Made by a program: the position numbers and the translations under genes
The notes under the pieces: generated by a model
The model's database searches: none
Told to the model about the DNA's origin: nothing
What the model saw: only the letters and a program-made list of their open reading frames with translations
In this document: positions 52,016 through 63,053 of the stretch, piece by piece
How the letters are laid out: each line of letters opens with the position of its first letter
How positions within the stretch are numbered: the first letter of the stretch is position 1
Source of the DNA: an uncultured Prochlorococcus sp.
GTDB taxonomy: Bacteria; Cyanobacteriota; Cyanobacteriia; PCC-6307; Cyanobiaceae
Length of the DNA stretch: 64,000 nucleotides
Direction: 5' to 3'
Assembly: GCA_902539115.1 (NCBI GenBank)
Contig: CACBHP010000005.1
Location: 1 to 64,000 of the forward strand

Positions 52016-53124
52016 TGAATGATTTTGATCAATTAAATAATCTTTTCCCAAAACCAAGAGAAGAAATAATAGATATGAAGTCTTACTCTGCACCTTTAGA
52101 AAATAGAAGAAATTTACTCCGCTTAGATTTTAATGAAAATACTCTAGGTCCAAGTCCTAAGGTTTTAGAAGCATTACAAGCAATAAAATTAAATGAGATT
52201 GCAATTTATCCAGAATATAATTTATTAAAAAATTTTTTATGTGATAAATATCTTGATTCAAGAAAATTTGATAATGATGAAATAGGAATTTTCAATGGAG
52301 CAGACGCAGCAATAAATGCAATCTTCAATTGCTTTGGAGAAAAAGATCAAATATTTCTAACCACGAATCCAACTTTTGGTTACTATTCTCCTTGTTCAGA
52401 AATGCGAGGAATGAAGAAAATAACTTGTTCTTACATTGGAGAAAATTTTCTATTTCCCATCGAAGAATTTAGTGAAAAAATTATAAAGTATAATCCAAAG
52501 TTAATATTTATTTGTAATCCAAATAATCCGACAGGAACAGTTTTAAGTGCTCAAGATATAATTAAATTAGCAAATATCAAAAAAGATTCATTGATAATTG
52601 TTGATGAACTATACGAAAAATTTTATGGAGATAGTCTTCTTGAATCGATAGATTTTGAAAAGAATAACAATATACTAATAATACAATCTCTCTCAAAAAC
52701 AGCTGGTTTAGCTGGTTTAAGAATAGGTTTTACTTTTGGCAATAAAAATTTAATTAATTACATTAATAAAGTTACAGGACCATATGATGTAAATAGCTTT
52801 GCTATAACGGCAGCATTAGCAGCACTTAAAGACAAATCATATATTGATAATTATGTTTTAGAAGTAAAAAAAGCAAGGGAATGGATTTTAAATAAATTTA
52901 AATCAACAAAAATCAGAACTCATTTTAGTGGTGGTAATTATTTCTTAATTTGGCCAAAAAAAGATCCTAAAATTTTAATACAACTGATGAGAGAAAAAGG
53001 AATTCTTATCAGAAGTATGGAAAACAAAAAAGATATTTATAAGTCAATAAGGGTTAGTATTGGAACTAAAGAACAAATGATTTTTTTCTGGGACAATTAC
53101 AAGGTCTTAGATTTAATAAATTAA
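52015..53124 (+). CDS. hisC: Histidinol-phosphate aminotransferase-like
   Basis: 369 aa; LDFNENTLGPSPKVLEAL, CNPNNPTGTVL, SLSKTAGLAGLRIGF. Confidence 0.85.
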   Translation: MNDFDQLNNLFPKPREEIIDMKSYSAPLENRRNLLRLDFNENTLGPSPKVLEALQAIKLNEIAIYPEYNLLKNFLCDKYLDSRKFDNDEIGIFNGADAAINAIFNCFGEKDQIFLTTNPTFGYYSPCSEMRGMKKITCSYIGENFLFPIEEFSEKIIKYNPKLIFICNPNNPTGTVLSAQDIIKLANIKKDSLIIVDELYEKFYGDSLLESIDFEKNNNILIIQSLSKTAGLAGLRIGFTFGNKNLINYINKVTGPYDVNSFAITAALAALKDKSYIDNYVLEVKKAREWILNKFKSTKIRTHFSGGNYFLIWPKKDPKILIQLMREKGILIRSMENKKDIYKSIRVSIGTKEQMIFFWDNYKVLDLIN

Positions 53125-53846
53125 TTACCAAAAATATAAATTGTATTTTGATCGATTCTTTTAGATTTGATTTGAAAATCTTTTCCAACATATTTTACTT
53201 TAAAATTTTTCATATTTTCGATAAACAAATCAGCATTTGAGAAATCACATTCTTTGTTAATTTTTTTGCCACGAGCAAAGTGAACAGGAATAATTACATT
53301 AGGTTTTAAAAGCTTAACTATTCTTGAAGCCTCTTTCCCATCATAAGATTTTATTCCTCCTCCAATTGAAATAAATAAGATATCTGGGCGAGACAAAATA
53401 ATTTGACTATTAATATCAATATCACCAGCAGCGCCTCCCATATGAACAATTTTAAGATCATTCTGCTCCCAGCTCCAAACAGTTGCCATCCCAAATCTTC
53501 TTCCATCTACTCTGTCATGTGGGACAGAAATTCCATTTAATAAAATATCCTCAAATTGATAGATTCCTGGCTCTACGAACATTAATTGATTATTAGGGTT
53601 ATATCCTTCATCTGGAAGCTTAGAACTAGCCAAAATAAAATCTGCTTTGACTTCTTTTGGCTCTTTTAAATTGCTTGCACAACCTATTGCTTTAAAGGGA
53701 TTTATAAGAATCGATTTTTCAGCACTATTAATTAAGAAACTACTATGTCCCAGACTTTTTATTACTAAATTCCTTGCCAATAGTGAGGTAGGTAAAAAAG
53801 AGATAAATAATATAAAAAAGAAAATTTTTTTAATTTGAGAAATCAT
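53121..53846 (-). CDS. MBL-fold (UlaG/UPF0173-like) metal-dependent hydrolase with N-terminal signal-like sequence
   Basis: 241 aa; LGHSSFLINSAEKSILINPF, VPHDRVDGRRFG, HMGGAAGDID, PVHFARG. Confidence 0.8.
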   Translation of the reverse strand: MISQIKKIFFFILFISFLPTSLLARNLVIKSLGHSSFLINSAEKSILINPFKAIGCASNLKEPKEVKADFILASSKLPDEGYNPNNQLMFVEPGIYQFEDILLNGISVPHDRVDGRRFGMATVWSWEQNDLKIVHMGGAAGDIDINSQIILSRPDILFISIGGGIKSYDGKEASRIVKLLKPNVIIPVHFARGKKINKECDFSNADLFIENMKNFKVKYVGKDFQIKSKRIDQNTIYIFGN

Positions 53847-53866
53847 ATTATTAATTTTTTTGTATT

Positions 53867-54463
53867 TTACTTTTGTTCAGCCATTTTTAGAAAATTACTA
53901 ATTAATTTATGACCAAATTGTGTCAATACACTTTCAGGATGAAATTGTACTCCATGTAAATGCTTATATTCTTTATGAGAAATAGCCATAATAGTTGAGT
54001 CTTCTAAAGTCGCAGTTATATCGAAACAAGTTGGTAATGAACTTGAATCAACTATAAGACTATGATATCTAGTTGCTACAAATGGAGTCTCGATATCTTT
54101 AAACAAACCTTTTTGATTATGAAATATTTTGGATGTCTTACCATGCATAAGTTCTTTCCCAACTATAACCTTACCTCCAAAAGCTTGGGCCAAAGCTTGA
54201 TGCCCTAAACAAACTCCTAATATCGGAATATTTTTAGATAATTTTTTTAGTATTGGCAGACAAATTCCAGATTGATCTGGATTACCAGGACCTGGAGATA
54301 ATAGGATCCCACTAGGATTCAGTTTGATAATTTCATCTAGAGTAATTTCATCATTTCTTTTAACTATTAATTCTCTAGTTATTTCATGCTCTACAGAAAG
54401 TTCTCCTAAATATTGAACAAGGTTATATGTAAAACTATCGTAATTATCAATAACAAGAAACAT
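53867..54463 (-). CDS. trpG: Anthranilate/para-aminobenzoate synthase glutamine amidotransferase component
   Basis: 198 aa; IDNYDSFTYNLVQYLGEL, GVCLGHQALAQAFGG, GVQFHPESVLT. Confidence 0.94.
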   Translation of the reverse strand: MFLVIDNYDSFTYNLVQYLGELSVEHEITRELIVKRNDEITLDEIIKLNPSGILLSPGPGNPDQSGICLPILKKLSKNIPILGVCLGHQALAQAFGGKVIVGKELMHGKTSKIFHNQKGLFKDIETPFVATRYHSLIVDSSSLPTCFDITATLEDSTIMAISHKEYKHLHGVQFHPESVLTQFGHKLISNFLKMAEQK

Positions 54464-54465
54464 AT

Positions 54466-54885
54466 TTATATAGATTCAAATAACAATTTAATTTTAGGAA
54501 CAAAAATATATACAGCAATAATAACAGAATTAATGGAAGCTAATAACACGGCTCCTGCAGAAGTATCTTTGGAAATTTTAGCCAAACTACTAAATTCTTT
54601 TTTCACTATTAAATTCACTATTGATTCAATAGATGTATTTAATATTTCTAATATTAAAACAGACATAATTGTGGTAATCAAAATTACATAATTACTTTGA
54701 CTAATTTGCAGTAAAAAACCAATCATTAAACTTGTAACTGCAAAAATTAATTGAATTTTAAAATTTCTTGAAGTTTTTATTACGTAACTAATTCCACTAA
54801 AAGCATACTTAAAACTTTTTAATACATTACTAGAAGTTTTATATGATCCTATTCTATTTTTTAGAGAGTTTATTTTTTTGTCCAT
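54466..54885 (-). CDS. dgkA: Diacylglycerol kinase (prokaryotic DgkA family)
   Basis: 139 aa; SFKYAFSGISYVIKTSRNFKIQLIFA, EILNTSIESIVNLI, KDTSAGAVLLASI. Confidence 0.93.
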   Translation of the reverse strand: MDKKINSLKNRIGSYKTSSNVLKSFKYAFSGISYVIKTSRNFKIQLIFAVTSLMIGFLLQISQSNYVILITTIMSVLILEILNTSIESIVNLIVKKEFSSLAKISKDTSAGAVLLASINSVIIAVYIFVPKIKLLFESI

Positions 54886-54891
54886 TGATTT

Positions 54892-55431
54892 TTAATCTAA
54901 TTTTTTAATTAAATATTCCTGAAAATTTAACATATTTTCTAAATCAAGATCATTGTTGTGTTCCCATCCTAAAAGATGTAAAAATCCATGACTAGCCAAC
55001 CAGAGCATTTCTTTATAGATTGAATGTTTAAATTCATAAGATTGCTCAAGTGCGATCTCTAATGATATAAATATATCTCCCAACTCTATATGATCTAAAT
55101 TATTTAGAGATTCATCAGAAATGATTGGAAAAGATAAAACATCAGTTGGTCCATTTTTTTGCATCCACTTCTTGTTAATAAAAGCAATTTCTTGATTAGA
55201 TATTATCTGTAAGCCTAATGAAAAAGATTTTTTTTCAAAAATGAAATTTGGCAATTTATAATCGTCTTTTTTTAATATTATTTTTATCCAAGATAAAAAA
55301 ACTTTCTCCCAAAAATAAGATTCAAAAATAAGCTTATTTTTAGAATCTTTTAACTTATTTGAAAATTGAGAAAATTCATTACATTTAAAAACCAAATCTA
55401 AATTTATTTCAGAAATAATTTTTTCTTTCAT
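54892..55431 (-). CDS. ybeY: Endoribonuclease YbeY
   Basis: 179 aa; [28 protein letters not shown]. Confidence 0.95.
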   Translation of the reverse strand: MKEKIISEINLDLVFKCNEFSQFSNKLKDSKNKLIFESYFWEKVFLSWIKIILKKDDYKLPNFIFEKKSFSLGLQIISNQEIAFINKKWMQKNGPTDVLSFPIISDESLNNLDHIELGDIFISLEIALEQSYEFKHSIYKEMLWLASHGFLHLLGWEHNNDLDLENMLNFQEYLIKKLD

Positions 55432-55437
55432 ACATTC

Positions 55438-55620
55438 TTATACAGGAATATTAGGCTTACCTATTGTGGCTACAAGTATTAATATCCCAATTAAAACTAG
55501 AAAGGTTATTGAAAAATGAGAAATACTTTTTGAACCCTTCCTTACCATATTTCGCATAGCAAGCTTTATAAAGCTTGGAGGAGCAACTTTTTTTTCTATA
55601 TTTTCATTTTTATTTCTCAT
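55438..55620 (-). CDS. DUF3285-like small membrane protein
   Basis: 60 aa PPSFIKLAMRNMVRKGSKSISHFSITFLVLIGILILVA. Confidence 0.8.
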   Translation of the reverse strand: MRNKNENIEKKVAPPSFIKLAMRNMVRKGSKSISHFSITFLVLIGILILVATIGKPNIPV

Positions 55621-55623
55621 TAG

Positions 55624-56746
55624 TTATTCAATAGATTCGTAAGAAGAAATATTCATGCGCAATAATTCATGAATAAATGGTTCAAGTCCACCATCTAAAA
55701 CACTATCTAAGTCGTTAGTCTCCTGCAAAGTTCTGAGATCTTTTACCATTTGATAGGGATGGAAAACATAATTTCTTATTTGATTGCCCCATGCAGCTTC
55801 GACAATATCACCTTTAATATCAGCGACTTCTGCAGCTCGTTGTTCTTTAGCAATCACCAGTAGTTTAGACTTAAGAAGTAACATAGCTTTTTCTTTATTT
55901 TGTAATTGAGATCTTTCTTGTGTACATCGTACTGAAATCCCTGAAGGCAAATGAACAATTCTAACCGCTGTTTCTACTTTATTAACATTTTGTCCTCCAG
56001 CCCCACCGGATCTACTTGTTGTAATTTCTAAATCTTTTTCAGGTATATCAAGTGAAATATTTTCATCTAATTTTGGCATGACCTCCACCCCAGCAAAGCT
56101 GGTTTGTCTTTTACCATTAGCATTGAAAGGAGAAATTCTTACTAATCTATGAGTTCCTTTTTCATGTTGTAAATATCCGTACGCATATTTTCCATCAATT
56201 TCAAAAGTTACACTTTTGATACCTGCTTCTTCTCCTTGAGATAATTCATTAATAATTAAACTCATTTGATTATTATCGGCCCATCTTGAATACATTCTCA
56301 ATAAGATCTCTACCCAATCCTGAGCATCTGTTCCACCAGCACCTGCGTTAATAGAAACTACTGCTCCTTCCTTATCGTATTCACCACATAACAATCTTTC
56401 AAATTCCCATTTATCTAAATTCTCTCTTAATTTCTTTAAGCCCTGCTTGGATTCCAAAATCATTTCCTCTTCTGGTTCTAAAGAATAAAGCTCAAGAGAG
56501 GCATAAGCATCAGAAATAAAAGTTTTCCATCTATCCAACAATTCAAGTTGTGCCTTAACATCATCAAGGATTAACATTTGTTTTTTCGCTTCTTCTTGAT
56601 TCTCCCAAAATTCAGGATGAGCAGAAATTTGCTCTAACTCTCTCCTTTTCGCTTGTAATCTTGGAACGTCAAAGACAATCCTGAGCATTACCCAGGCGCT
56701 CTGTTAGTTCCGAAAGATCTTTTTTAAAATCTGTAATATCTATCAA
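55624..56746 (-). CDS. prfB: Peptide chain release factor 2, programmed +1 frameshift at CTTTGAC (56668-56674)
   Basis: Short first ORF from TTG (56746): (M)[27 protein letters not shown], then +1 into [22 protein letters not shown]...; [16 protein letters not shown] motif downstream. Confidence 0.93.
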
Positions 56747-56822
56747 AATAGAATTTAATCGTTATTTATAATCTAACAGGCACTTTTGTTTAATAGTATA
56801 AACTAAGTATTATTTTAAAAAA

Positions 56823-57077
56823 ATGTCCAAAGTTGAAATTTATACTTGGCAATATTGCCCATTCTGTATTCGAGCAAAATCACTCCTTAAGAAAAAAAAT
56901 ATAAATTTTACAGAATATAAAATAGATGGCGACGAAGATGCCAGAGCATTGATGATTGAAAGAGCTGATGGTAGAAGAACATTACCACAAATATTTATAG
57001 ATAATGAGGGTATCGGAGGCTGCGATGATCTCTACACATTAGAAAATGAAAATAAATTAGACGCATTATTAAACTAG
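56823..57077 (+). CDS. grxC: Glutaredoxin 3
   Basis: 84 aa; [40 protein letters not shown]. Confidence 0.95.
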   Translation: MSKVEIYTWQYCPFCIRAKSLLKKKNINFTEYKIDGDEDARALMIERADGRRTLPQIFIDNEGIGGCDDLYTLENENKLDALLN

Positions 57078-57082
57078 ATCTT

Positions 57083-58006
57083 ATGAAATTTCTATTTGTG
57101 ATAGATCCAATAAAAAATATAAATCCCTTAAAAGATTCAACTGCTGCTTTAATGCAAGCATCATCAAAAAAGAATATTGAAATCTGGAGTTGTACTCCTC
57201 AGGACCTTGAAGCTAGAGGTGATGAAGTATGGGCATCTTCCGTAAAAGTTGAAGTAAATCCTTGGATTTCTTTCAAAGATAATGATTGCATACCTCTCGC
57301 CGAATTTAATTGCATTTGGATGAGAAAAGATCCTCCTGTAAATGAGGCTTATTTATATGCAACCCATCTTTTAGAAGTTGCGGAAAGAAAAGGAGTAAAA
57401 GTAATCAACAAACCCTCATCGTTAAGAGCATGGAATGAAAAGCTAGGCGCTTTGAGATACAGTCACTTAATGGCACCTACAATAGTTGCGAGTAAGGTAA
57501 AAGATCTTATTAATTTTGCAAATATAAATAATGAAGTAGTCATAAAACCTCTCGGAGGAAAGGGTGGTCAAGGTGTTATAAGGATAAATAAAAATTCTCC
57601 AGGTATTAAATCAATCATTGAATTAATCACTTCTCAAGAAAAGTTACCCGTTATGATGCAAAAATTTATTCCTGAAGTCATAGAGGGTGATAAAAGAATA
57701 ATTATCGTAAACGGTGAAGCAATTGGATCAATAAATAGGATTCCTCAAGGAGGCGATTTTAGGAGTAATTTAGCAATGGGAGGAAAGGCTGAACCAACAT
57801 TATTAACAGAAAAAGAAAAAAGTATCTGCTCAGAATTATCTCATCACTTCAAAGATGAAGGTTTATTTTTTGTAGGTATTGATGTAATAAATGGAATGCT
57901 TAGCGAAATTAATGTGACCAGTCCAACAGGTTTAAGAGAAATAGAAAATTTATCCAATAAGAATGTTTCAGAGGAAGTTATTGAAAAATTAGTGGAAATT
58001 ATCTAG
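57083..58006 (+). CDS. gshB: Glutathione synthetase
   Basis: 307 aa; [54 protein letters not shown]. Confidence 0.96.
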   Translation: MKFLFVIDPIKNINPLKDSTAALMQASSKKNIEIWSCTPQDLEARGDEVWASSVKVEVNPWISFKDNDCIPLAEFNCIWMRKDPPVNEAYLYATHLLEVAERKGVKVINKPSSLRAWNEKLGALRYSHLMAPTIVASKVKDLINFANINNEVVIKPLGGKGGQGVIRINKNSPGIKSIIELITSQEKLPVMMQKFIPEVIEGDKRIIIVNGEAIGSINRIPQGGDFRSNLAMGGKAEPTLLTEKEKSICSELSHHFKDEGLFFVGIDVINGMLSEINVTSPTGLREIENLSNKNVSEEVIEKLVEII

Positions 58007-59411
58007 GATTTTTAGCGAAAGATATTTGTTTTACTATAGATTCAAATTTCAATTTAATCTCATCTATTTCTTTCTCTAAAACGGAGCCTGAAACTATACC
58101 TGAACCGGCAGTAAATTCAATATTTTCTTCAATATACCTGGCTCCTCTTATTGCCAAAAGAAATGAAGCATTTCCTGATGAATCAACCCAACCCATTGGA
58201 GAAGCATAATTTCCTCTAGGAAAAGACTCAAGAGTGTTTATCCAATCCAATGCTGCATTTTTTGGGTAACCACAAACAGCCGGAGATGGATGTAAGTTTT
58301 TAAGCAATTCAAAAGGACATATATTTTCAACTTTAGAGAAAATGAGTGTTTGCAAATGAGAAATATCTCCAAATGAATTTACCTTAATATCACTTTTTTT
58401 AAAGTTTTTTATTCTTGAAACTTCTAAACATTTAATCAAATACTGTGTTACATAATTATGTTCCTTTAAGTCTTTAGTACTTTTTAGGAGTTTCTTAAAA
58501 TTTGAATTAGTAGAGATAGTTCCAGCAAGAGCCTCCAAAGTTAAATTAGGTCTAGTAAAAGAAAATAATTTTTCTGGAGATGCTCCAAACAAAATATCCT
58601 TACTATTTCTTTTCCAAACGTATCTGCATGTATTTGGATGATTCTTTTTTAATTTTTTTAAAATTTCTACTAAATCTAATTTATTTTTAAATTTTATTTT
58701 AATCCTATTCGCTAAAACTATCTTTTCGAGAATACCTTTTTCTACTAATTGAATTCCTCTATTTACTACTTTTTTCAAACTTGTATTAGAAGTTTCTAAG
58801 GAGTGCAAGAAATCATCAATAATAGGTAAATCAAAACTAGTTTTTAAGCCAGATGATTTTATTAATTCTGAGCCAGAACTAATAACTTGATTTCTTATTG
58901 TCCATATTTCTTCAATTAATGTTCTTAATGATGATTTACCTTCAACATGACCATTTATTCTTAACCAGCAATTCTTATTACTTTTAATAATTAATATTTT
59001 TGGTAAGATAGCTTCCAAACTAGGGACATTAGAAGACAAATTCTTATTATTCAAGTTTTCAGAAAAAGAAAATAAATAAATTATTTTTGAAAGTGCAGAA
59101 TTATGCGATTCATTAGTTAAGTTAATTAAATTTTTAAAATTCTCAGAATTAAACTCTTTTGCCACCTCAAATCTTTTTGGACCATCCAAAGTAATATATT
59201 TACATTTCTCAAAAGCAATATATGAAGTGCCATTAGATTCCTCCCAAAATGAAGAAAACTGATATTTATTTATAAACAATTCATATACTTGTAATAAATC
59301 AAAACAAGGAATCTCAACACAAATACTTACTAATCCAGAATTCTCCACTTTCTTATCGAAAGAGGAAAATACATCTTTTAAAAAATCTGTTAAGTTTAAA
59401 TCATTTTTCAT
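57999..59411 (-). CDS. menF: Isochorismate synthase
   Basis: 470 aa; chorismate-binding domain [54 protein letters not shown]. Confidence 0.92.
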   Translation of the reverse strand: MKNDLNLTDFLKDVFSSFDKKVENSGLVSICVEIPCFDLLQVYELFINKYQFSSFWEESNGTSYIAFEKCKYITLDGPKRFEVAKEFNSENFKNLINLTNESHNSALSKIIYLFSFSENLNNKNLSSNVPSLEAILPKILIIKSNKNCWLRINGHVEGKSSLRTLIEEIWTIRNQVISSGSELIKSSGLKTSFDLPIIDDFLHSLETSNTSLKKVVNRGIQLVEKGILEKIVLANRIKIKFKNKLDLVEILKKLKKNHPNTCRYVWKRNSKDILFGASPEKLFSFTRPNLTLEALAGTISTNSNFKKLLKSTKDLKEHNYVTQYLIKCLEVSRIKNFKKSDIKVNSFGDISHLQTLIFSKVENICPFELLKNLHPSPAVCGYPKNAALDWINTLESFPRGNYASPMGWVDSSGNASFLLAIRGARYIEENIEFTAGSGIVSGSVLEKEIDEIKLKFESIVKQISFAKNPR

Positions 59412-59497
59412 TACTTATTGAAAATAACTAAAAATCATGCAATAAAGTAAAAAATGTAACTCAATTTATAAACTAAATTTAATAATGATCGAATTTT

Positions 59498-60430
59498 GTG
59501 AGTTTAATAAAAATGGACGAAGATAAAAAAAAATTATGGAAACAAGCGATAAAATGGCCTCTTTATTCTGTTGCCATACTTCCGGTTTTAATAACAGGCG
59601 CTTATATACTCAATCAATATGAAAAGGTAAAAATTTATAATTTGATTGCATTTACTTTATCTGCAATTTTTATATTACTTTGGGAAAACCTAACTAATGA
59701 TTTATTCGACTCAGAAACAGGAATCGATGAATTTAAATTCCATTCAATTGTAAATCTTGTAAAAAATAAAAAAATAATTTCTTTTATTGCATATACATCT
59801 TTAGTTATTGGTTTATTAATAATTTCAATTATTTCAGTATCAACAAATATAAACATTTTGATTTTGGTGGCATCTTGCTGCTTCTTAGGATATTTATATC
59901 AAGGACCTCCTTTTAGATTTGGCTATCAAGGTTTAGGCGAACCATTATGCTGGCTTGCATTTGGACCTTTTGCCTACTCTGCAGTCTTAATTGCGTTAAA
60001 TCCTTCTAATATGTACTTCGAAGATATTCCCTGGAAAGTTTCTTTATTACTTGGTTCAGGACCTTCATTAGCAACAACTCTTGTATTATTTTGTTCTCAT
60101 TTTCATCAAATTTCTGAGGATAAAAAGCATGGGAAAAATTCACCTTTAGTTCGCTTAGGAGCAAAAAAAGGTTCTCAATTTGTGCCTTGGATAATTTTTA
60201 CAATATATATTTTTCAACTTTTTACTATAGTTACTGGATTTATTCCAGTGTTTTGTATCCTTTATTTGATTAGTTTTCCTCAAGCAATAAGACTTATAAA
60301 TTTATTAAAATCTTCATATAAAAAAATTTCTGCACTAAAAAATTCTAAATTCGTCGCAATAAAATTTCAAACTCTTAATGGAGTTGGCTTAATCACAGGA
60401 TTAATATTTAATTACTTGCTTAATAAATGA
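59498..60430 (+). CDS. menA: 1,4-dihydroxy-2-naphthoate prenyl(phytyl)transferase
   Basis: 310 aa UbiA-family; NLTNDLFDSETGID, YQGPPFRFGYQGLGEPLCWLAFGP. Confidence 0.93.
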   Translation: MSLIKMDEDKKKLWKQAIKWPLYSVAILPVLITGAYILNQYEKVKIYNLIAFTLSAIFILLWENLTNDLFDSETGIDEFKFHSIVNLVKNKKIISFIAYTSLVIGLLIISIISVSTNINILILVASCCFLGYLYQGPPFRFGYQGLGEPLCWLAFGPFAYSAVLIALNPSNMYFEDIPWKVSLLLGSGPSLATTLVLFCSHFHQISEDKKHGKNSPLVRLGAKKGSQFVPWIIFTIYIFQLFTIVTGFIPVFCILYLISFPQAIRLINLLKSSYKKISALKNSKFVAIKFQTLNGVGLITGLIFNYLLNK

Positions 60431-61389
60431 ACTTATTATTTAAAAAAAAATCTTATAGCTTTAAGTTATCCACAAAAGTAGAGAATTCTAAAACCACTTA
60501 TCTTACAAAACTGGGTTGGATAATTAAATTAACAAGTAATGAAAAAATTGGATTTGGAGAAGTTTCACCACTTCTAGAAGAAGACTTAAAAAAATGTGCA
60601 AAACAACTAAATATGATCTCTGAGAATGTAGAATTATCTATTTTATCTGAGCAAATAAATATTTTTCACCCATGCATTCAATCTGCAATAAATTCTGCAT
60701 TAGCTGAGATAAATGGAAAAATAATTTTTAAAGAAAACTATGCCTTTGATGAAATTGATAAAACAGCCATACTTTTAAATTCTGAAAATGTAATTTCAGA
60801 GCTAAATCAAATTAAAAAAAGACTATCTAATATTGGAAAATCAGTAACCATAAAATGGAAAGTAGCACTAAGAGATAACCATGAGGAAGAAGCAAATTTA
60901 GAAGAAATCTTAAGCCAAATAAGCAATAATATTAAGTTAAGAATAGATGCTAATGGTTCTTGGGGGAGAAAGATAGCTAATAGATGGGCTGATATTTTGA
61001 AAGATAACAAAAATATAGATTGGTTAGAACAGCCTCTCTGTGTTGATGATATTGAAGGAATGAAAGAACTCAACAAAAAAATCCCAATAGCCTTAGACGA
61101 ATCACTTTTAAAATTTCCAACTTTGATTGATGACTGGAAGGGTTGGCAAATTCGAAGGCCTTCTCAAGAAAATAATCCAGTTAAGCTTTTAAGAGAATTA
61201 GAAAATAAAAAAGCTTTAATATCTATAAGTACCTCATTTGAAACTGGAATAGGGAAGAGATGGCTTTATCATTTATCGTCTTTACAATTACAAGGACCAA
61301 CTCCAAAAGTTCCTGGTTTAGCAATGAATAAATTTCCTAATTCTTTTCTATTTTTAAATGAAGCAAAAAAGATATGGGATCAATTATGA
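60427..61389 (+). CDS. menC: o-Succinylbenzoate synthase (enolase superfamily)
   Basis: 320 aa; IKWKVAL, LRIDANGSWG, WLEQPL, ALDES; between menA and menE. Confidence 0.88.
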   Translation: MNLLFKKKSYSFKLSTKVENSKTTYLTKLGWIIKLTSNEKIGFGEVSPLLEEDLKKCAKQLNMISENVELSILSEQINIFHPCIQSAINSALAEINGKIIFKENYAFDEIDKTAILLNSENVISELNQIKKRLSNIGKSVTIKWKVALRDNHEEEANLEEILSQISNNIKLRIDANGSWGRKIANRWADILKDNKNIDWLEQPLCVDDIEGMKELNKKIPIALDESLLKFPTLIDDWKGWQIRRPSQENNPVKLLRELENKKALISISTSFETGIGKRWLYHLSSLQLQGPTPKVPGLAMNKFPNSFLFLNEAKKIWDQL

Positions 61390-62588
61390 AAAATAAAATT
61401 CATACTATTGAAGTTGAAAATAATGAAACTCAATCTGTGGAGAAAATTATTGAAAAAATTAGAGAGAATAAAATTATTTTTATAAAAAACAAATTTTATG
61501 AATATGAAGATGTATTAGATTCAATTACTGAGCATGGGCCAGCAATTATCTTAAACAGTAGTGGTAGTTCTGGAAAACCAAGACAATGTTTTCACCATTT
61601 AAATAATCTTAAATTATCTGCAGTTACATCAGGACGATGGCTAAAAGAGCAAGGATTTGAATTGCAAAACTGCTTAATTTTAAATACTTTACCCCTGAAC
61701 CATATAAGTGGTTTAATGCCAATTTTTAGAAGTCAAACTTGGGGATGTGATTGTATTAATATTTCTCCGGATTTAATAAAAAAAACTAGAGAACTTTTAC
61801 TTTTCACAATTAAATCTAAAAAAAACAAAAAACACTTGATTACATCATTAGTACCTACACAATTACAAAGACTTTTAGCTCAAAAAGATGGTATTAGTTG
61901 GCTAAAAATTTTTGATCTAATTTGGGTAGGCGGAGCTTCAATTTCAAGCGAAACTGCAAAACAATGTATAGAAGAAAAAATAAAATTAGCACCTTGTTAC
62001 GGCTCAACTGAAACAGCAGCAATGGTTACAAGTTTAAAACCAAAAGAATTCTTAATGGGTTTTAAAAATGTTGGAGAAATACTACCTGATACAAAAATAA
62101 GAATTAACGCACAAGGATTAATCGAGATTAAATCAGCCAGAATTGGAATCGAATTAATAGACTCTTCAAAAACTAAAAATTTTAAAAATAAAAATGGTTG
62201 GTGGTGCACCGGTGATTTAGGTGAAATTAATCAAATCAATAATTCTTTATATTTAAAATTTCTGGGAAGAAGTGATAACGCTTTTAATTCAGGAGGAGAA
62301 ATCGTTTTTCCAAAAGTAATTGAATCTCGATTAAATGATTTCATTATGAAAGAAAATATACCAATTAATAAATTCAATATTTCAAAAATATCCGACAAAT
62401 TATGGGGAAATAAAATTAAAATAATTGTTGAATATAAAGAACATACAAATAATAAAAATATTGAAAATTCATTAAATTTATTAAAAAAATTTTCTCAAAG
62501 TTGGCCTAAACATGAAAAACCTGAAAAGTGGATTGTTAAAAACAAAAATACCAGTACAGAAAAAATAAACTATAAATTTAAAAAATAA
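61386..62588 (+). CDS. menE: o-Succinylbenzoate-CoA ligase (AMP-binding)
   Basis: LNSSGSSGKPRQCFHHLNN, YGSTETAAMVTSLKP, WWCTGDLGEI; ATG 61386 preferred over 61374. Confidence 0.9.
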   Translation: MKNKIHTIEVENNETQSVEKIIEKIRENKIIFIKNKFYEYEDVLDSITEHGPAIILNSSGSSGKPRQCFHHLNNLKLSAVTSGRWLKEQGFELQNCLILNTLPLNHISGLMPIFRSQTWGCDCINISPDLIKKTRELLLFTIKSKKNKKHLITSLVPTQLQRLLAQKDGISWLKIFDLIWVGGASISSETAKQCIEEKIKLAPCYGSTETAAMVTSLKPKEFLMGFKNVGEILPDTKIRINAQGLIEIKSARIGIELIDSSKTKNFKNKNGWWCTGDLGEINQINNSLYLKFLGRSDNAFNSGGEIVFPKVIESRLNDFIMKENIPINKFNISKISDKLWGNKIKIIVEYKEHTNNKNIENSLNLLKKFSQSWPKHEKPEKWIVKNKNTSTEKINYKFKK

Positions 62589-62591
62589 TAA

Positions 62592-63044
<453 letters not shown>

Positions 63045-63053
63045 TTAAAGAAA

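Noticed and set aside
54413-54691. 92-aa + strand ORF spanning trpG/dgkA
   Set aside because: Antisense to two recognisable genes.
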